Positions 60,666 to 64,000 of a DNA stretch of 64,000 nt are shown here, one piece after another (position 1 is the first letter of the stretch; each line of letters begins with the position of its first letter). Origin of the DNA: Acinetobacter sp. WCHA55 (lineage in GTDB: Bacteria > Pseudomonadota > Gammaproteobacteria > Pseudomonadales > Moraxellaceae); contig NZ_CP032280.1 in the NCBI RefSeq assembly GCF_002165305.2, positions 1 to 64,000 on the forward strand, in the 5' to 3' direction. Under the pieces are notes generated by a model. That model ran no database searches, was not told where the DNA came from, and worked only from the letters and a program-made list of their open reading frames with translations. A program made the translations under genes and the position numbers.

Positions 60666-62330
60666 TTATTTGAGTTCAGACTCAAGGCGTTTGCTGGCTG
60701 TGAGTTCAATCATTGCGCCTAAAGCCTCAGCATGCACGATATTGCCACACTTACGGATCGCCGTTTTAATATCGGCCGTGGTGTAATTTTCACCCGCATC
60801 AAAGGTAATCGCTGGGATAAACTTCTCCCCATTTGCTTTAGCGATTTCTAAGCGCTTACGGCCATGAACCACATAAGACTTTGAACCTTGATGAAACAAA
60901 ACAATAGGCTCTTTAATCGTCGCTTTCGCCTCATTCATGCTTTGATCAAGCATACTTAAATCAAGCTTACGCACGGGCCAAAGTTCAAATTTTCCATCAT
61001 TCACCCATGAATCCATCATTGCGCCTTGAATACTGTCAAGCATGGCCGTTTTACCGCCATAAATGCGCGATTTAAAGTCTTCTACGCTCATTTCGACAAT
61101 TGAGCCAGCACCATTAAAGTTTTCATCGTAATGCGAACGGTAGAGCTGTATAGCAATAGTTTTTGACGTTACACCAAGAATCACCTTATGTTCATCAAAA
61201 TTTCCGTGTCGGTCATTCTGAGAAATAACAAATACTCGGCCGTCATAGTCGTGCGGTGTACCCAGTGCAACAAAGACATCTAGTTCATCACCATCGGCAC
61301 CAAGCGTATCTTCAAAGTAGCCGTAATGCGCTGACATTTGTGTCTGCCATGGCTGACCGTTTTCATCCACACCAGAACGTGTACTACCCACTGGATTTTC
61401 AATGGCGATTTTCATACCAGAAATATCTAGTTTGGCCGTGTGGTAATCGTTATTGACCAGCTGTTCATGCGTTGGGTTTTCCCCCGCATTTAAAATACTG
61501 GTGCCCGCAGTTTGTGCAATCACATCGGGTAGCTGAATCGTATTGTTTTGCGCCATGGATTGATTAAAACCATTGCCGATTTCAGGCTTAATAAACGCAA
61601 GTTGATTGTCCACCAGCTGAATATAGCGATTCACAAAATCCATGCATTCTTGAATGCTGATCCCGTTAAATGTCATGGTCTGCATATGAATATTGCCTTG
61701 ATAAGCCTCCACATCAAAGGTGTACAGTCTATTTTCATTGATACGGAACTGGTACTGCTCAGAATCATTAGAAAGTAAACCGTTTCTACCCTCCACCCAT
61801 CCACTATCACGGAATAAGTCTTTTAAATCGCCCGCCGTGCGCTGGGTTTCATCTGGTGTATTGGTACTGTCCAGCATGCCAGCATGCTTGGTCTGCTCCA
61901 AGGCACCATCACTATCGATCAATTGGCCCAGCTCATTCAATAAAACAGCACCCGCTTGGCCTAAACTGTCAAGCAGGGAACCATCCGATGCCTTTTGACT
62001 CACCACATTCACAGCATCCACAAACACCTTGGGCGTAGATACGCTGTGCAATAACATCTTGGTAGAATCGATGGCACCCTGTAGGGTTTCAATAGTGATT
62101 TCCCCATTTTGAACAATGCGCTCAAATGGCGATAAATCAATATTATGAAATGGATCTTCTGGCACAGTGGTCGCTGTTACGCTACCGCCTTTCAACAAGG
62201 TCACAATTTCAGAAATACGCTTGGATGCACGGATCTTATCCACACCTTTTAGCTCATTCGCTTTTAGCTGGGCCACAAGTCCCACACGTTCACTTGAAAG
62301 CTTAATTTTCTCAATGGGAGTAATTTTCAT
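60666..62330 (-). CDS. Pyrophosphatase-like (InPase) and ParB-like two-domain protein
   Basis: The 554-residue protein has a middle domain (about 300-420) with 'AIENPVGSTRSGVDENG', 'HYGYFEDTLGADGDELDVF' and 'DEHKVILG', matching the InPase domain found in antirestriction and mobile-element proteins. Residues 480-525 ('IVLFHQGSKSYVVHGRKRL') are like a ParB/sulfiredoxin motif. N-terminal helices may dock to the capsid. The gene is in the DarB-like block, so it may be part of injected defence. The start has AAGGAATA 6 bases upstream. Confidence 0.75.
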   Translation of the reverse strand: MKITPIEKIKLSSERVGLVAQLKANELKGVDKIRASKRISEIVTLLKGGSVTATTVPEDPFHNIDLSPFERIVQNGEITIETLQGAIDSTKMLLHSVSTPKVFVDAVNVVSQKASDGSLLDSLGQAGAVLLNELGQLIDSDGALEQTKHAGMLDSTNTPDETQRTAGDLKDLFRDSGWVEGRNGLLSNDSEQYQFRINENRLYTFDVEAYQGNIHMQTMTFNGISIQECMDFVNRYIQLVDNQLAFIKPEIGNGFNQSMAQNNTIQLPDVIAQTAGTSILNAGENPTHEQLVNNDYHTAKLDISGMKIAIENPVGSTRSGVDENGQPWQTQMSAHYGYFEDTLGADGDELDVFVALGTPHDYDGRVFVISQNDRHGNFDEHKVILGVTSKTIAIQLYRSHYDENFNGAGSIVEMSVEDFKSRIYGGKTAMLDSIQGAMMDSWVNDGKFELWPVRKLDLSMLDQSMNEAKATIKEPIVLFHQGSKSYVVHGRKRLEIAKANGEKFIPAITFDAGENYTTADIKTAIRKCGNIVHAEALGAMIELTASKRLESELK

Positions 62331-62341
62331 TGTGCTATTCC

Positions 62342-64000
62342 TTAAACTTCAAGTGAAATGGCATAGTTTGCATATGCGTCTGTTGCTTGCTCGAATAGAG
62401 CCTCTAATGCTGGATCTAGGTTTTCAGCAATGGCAATGAGCTTGTCACCAAAATCAGCGGATGACATATCTTCAGTACCCGCAACGACACGCTCTAAGAA
62501 CTGTTGATCATCAGACACGGCGTTATTGTTTTGGCTATCATCATTGTTCATTTGAACATCTTGTTCATCGCTTTGAGTGTTGTTTTCAAGCTGGTGTTCA
62601 ATGTGGCTGTTTACACCTTCAAATAGGCTCTTAACTGCCAACTCAACACCTTCACGTGAAGGGGTGAACATGCCATAAGTTACAATTGCTTCATCCGTCA
62701 CAGCACCGCGACTTTCATCCATTAAAACTTCATCAATGCGGAACTCTGTTGTTGACGCTAAAGGCGCAAAGTTAAACTTGTATTTATATGTTTGGCCGTT
62801 CAGGGTTACATCACGAATTGCTGTGCTACCACTCATAGACCAACCGTCCATTTTTGAAAGCTTTTTAGCGATTAATTTAGCCAAGTCAACTTTACTTGTA
62901 ACTGCAGTCACTTCATCAAAGGTTACAAATGCTTCACTCAGGTTAAGATAGTCCTCACCAGATTTAAGCTTTAATCGACTCGCCGTGCTCTCCCATGATA
63001 ATGATGCACCTTCTACCGATTCACCCAGTCTTTGTAGGCGCACCGCAAGCCAGCTTTTCACTTGGTTTAAATCACCGACAAACTCACCGCCTACACCCGC
63101 GATAGAAACAAAGGCCGTATAGGTATCGCCGTCTTTAGTAACTTTAATCGTGCCTTCTTTTTTGCGACCGTTTTTAATCTCGTAAAGTGCTGTGTTTTCC
63201 GACTTGTTCATTTGAACATTTTGTTTACCTTGTTCATTGGTTGTATTTGGGTTTAGATTGTCTGCCTCAACGATCTGTTGTGCGATTTGCTCAATATCTT
63301 GACTGGTATCAAGGTCTTTTAGAATATTGGTATCACCAGCACCCAACCATGCACTGAACACCCACTGATCGTTATACGTTTCATCAATAAAAGCACTAAT
63401 CGTTAAACGGTTTTTATTAGGTGTATCTAGGACAAATGCATGTGTATTTCGTTTGGCTGTTCTGTCGTCGGTAAAGCCGTGCTCAGCGATTAATAAATCT
63501 TTTAGCGCCGTTGCTTTATTGACAATAAGTTGCTCTTTACTCAATTGAACATTTTGTTCATTTTCTAAAGTTGCTTTTAAATCCGTATGGAACTTCTCAG
63601 CACCTTCAGCGGTTAGACCTGATTCACCAGCTTTACCAATCTCAGTTTGATTTAACTTGCGCGTCGCTTCAGCATCAATTTCTTGCTGAATGGCATTGTA
63701 CTGTGCATCCAATGTACGCAATTCAAGTTGATCCGCTTCGACTTGGCCCACAAGCTCAGAAAGCAGTAATTCATCTTTAGCACGGGAAGCCTGTGCATCT
63801 TTGAACTTTTTATGGTTACGGGCCAGTAGGCGGGTCATACGTTCAGCAATAACGTTGTATTTCTTCGCGTCCACGGCGCGGGGTTGCAAAATAGCTGTGA
63901 CATCACGCTTATTTAACATCCACTTCCAAGACGTTAAAACATCATCTGAGGACAGTTTTGCAGGGGTAGAATCTGGATTAGCAAAAAGCACCGTAATTTT
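62342..64000 (-). CDS. Large antirestriction-cluster protein, 5' end outside window
   Basis: The frame is open to the window edge, so the start is missing. About 552 residues are seen. There is a charged coiled coil at about 40-150, then an alpha/beta region, with poly-acidic stretches near the end. Three GTTCATTTGAAC-like elements (62546, 63206, 63539) sit in coding sequence and give '(E/D)QxVQMN' or 'NVQL' peptides. It ends 11 bases before the InPase start. No family is recognised. Possibly a DarA-like capsid-packed defence protein, which is inference. Confidence 0.65.
   Translation of the reverse strand, partial: KITVLFANPDSTPAKLSSDDVLTSWKWMLNKRDVTAILQPRAVDAKKYNVIAERMTRLLARNHKKFKDAQASRAKDELLLSELVGQVEADQLELRTLDAQYNAIQQEIDAEATRKLNQTEIGKAGESGLTAEGAEKFHTDLKATLENEQNVQLSKEQLIVNKATALKDLLIAEHGFTDDRTAKRNTHAFVLDTPNKNRLTISAFIDETYNDQWVFSAWLGAGDTNILKDLDTSQDIEQIAQQIVEADNLNPNTTNEQGKQNVQMNKSENTALYEIKNGRKKEGTIKVTKDGDTYTAFVSIAGVGGEFVGDLNQVKSWLAVRLQRLGESVEGASLSWESTASRLKLKSGEDYLNLSEAFVTFDEVTAVTSKVDLAKLIAKKLSKMDGWSMSGSTAIRDVTLNGQTYKYKFNFAPLASTTEFRIDEVLMDESRGAVTDEAIVTYGMFTPSREGVELAVKSLFEGVNSHIEHQLENNTQSDEQDVQMNNDDSQNNNAVSDDQQFLERVVAGTEDMSSADFGDKLIAIAENLDPALEALFEQATDAYANYAISLEV
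62546..62557. repeat. GTTCATTTGAAC palindrome inside a gene
   Basis: A perfect copy encoding 'VQMN' on the minus strand, with a degenerate copy at 62563. Confidence 0.55.
63206..63217. repeat. GTTCATTTGAAC palindrome inside a gene
   Basis: A perfect copy encoding 'VQMN', with a weak copy at 63223. Confidence 0.55.
63539..63567. repeat. Two degenerate palindromes inside a gene
   Basis: ACTCAATTGAAC at 63539 and GTTCATTTTCTA at 63556, 17 bases apart, encoding 'EQNVQLS'. Confidence 0.4.

Overview
The window looks like about 64 kb of a temperate phage that lives as a plasmid (a phage-plasmid), most likely in Acinetobacter or a close Moraxellaceae relative. The evidence is a RepB/Rep_3 plasmid initiator of the type common on Acinetobacter plasmids, with iterons and a DnaA box, a ParA partition locus and a serine resolvase. 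These sit beside a contractile-tail virion gene set, a large terminase, lysis genes and a CI-like repressor. The host is inferred from protein style and AT-rich base use, not from a database search. No chromosomal integrase, tRNA, rRNA, insertion sequence or CRISPR array was seen.

Layout. 1-14.7 kb (minus strand): virion genes, namely baseplate, sheath-like, major capsid, tail fibre, terminase large subunit with an intein, and a prohead-protease-like protein, each often separated by its own hairpin. 14.7-16.1 kb: DNA methyltransferase and nested spanins. 16.2-22.1 kb: a tight operon of small accessory genes, including an ASCH protein and a nuclease. 22.3-25.2 kb: more small genes. 25.2-29.6 kb: tail lysozyme-like protein, small-terminase-like protein, an XRE regulator and a VRR-NUC nuclease. 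29.8-37.9 kb: early genes on the minus strand, including regulators, a deaminase-fold protein and a replication-organiser/DnaC-like pair, led by a Cro-like gene. 38.0-43.2 kb (plus strand): repressor, membrane protein, ERF annealing protein, ParA and its partner, and resolvase. 43.2-44.8 kb: origin and rep. 45.2-50.7 kb: a secreted protein, two tail-sheath-N-like display genes, endolysin, holin candidates and tail genes. 50.8-54.2 kb: unknowns. 54.2-64.0 kb: a DarB-like methylase-helicase with two companion genes (antirestriction/injection type).

Regulation. A 16-bp operator (TATTC-N6-GAATA) lies at seven clear and two weaker places. It is probably bound by the CI-like repressor at 38.1 kb, giving a scattered immunity regulon in the manner of P1. 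The repressor lacks the Ser and Lys needed for self-cleavage. A separate 17-bp-phased palindrome (GTTCATTTGAAC type) forms a three-unit array before parA and recurs at nine other loci, which suggests a distributed centromere or second regulon.

Most unusual DNA-level signal. The heptamer CACGGCG occurs about 97 times on the two strands, counted by eye. Composition alone predicts only a few. It falls in all reading frames, so it looks selected as DNA. A third motif, AGGAATATCGAAAAA, follows stop codons in the minus-strand operons, and many terminator-shaped hairpins abut or contain start codons.
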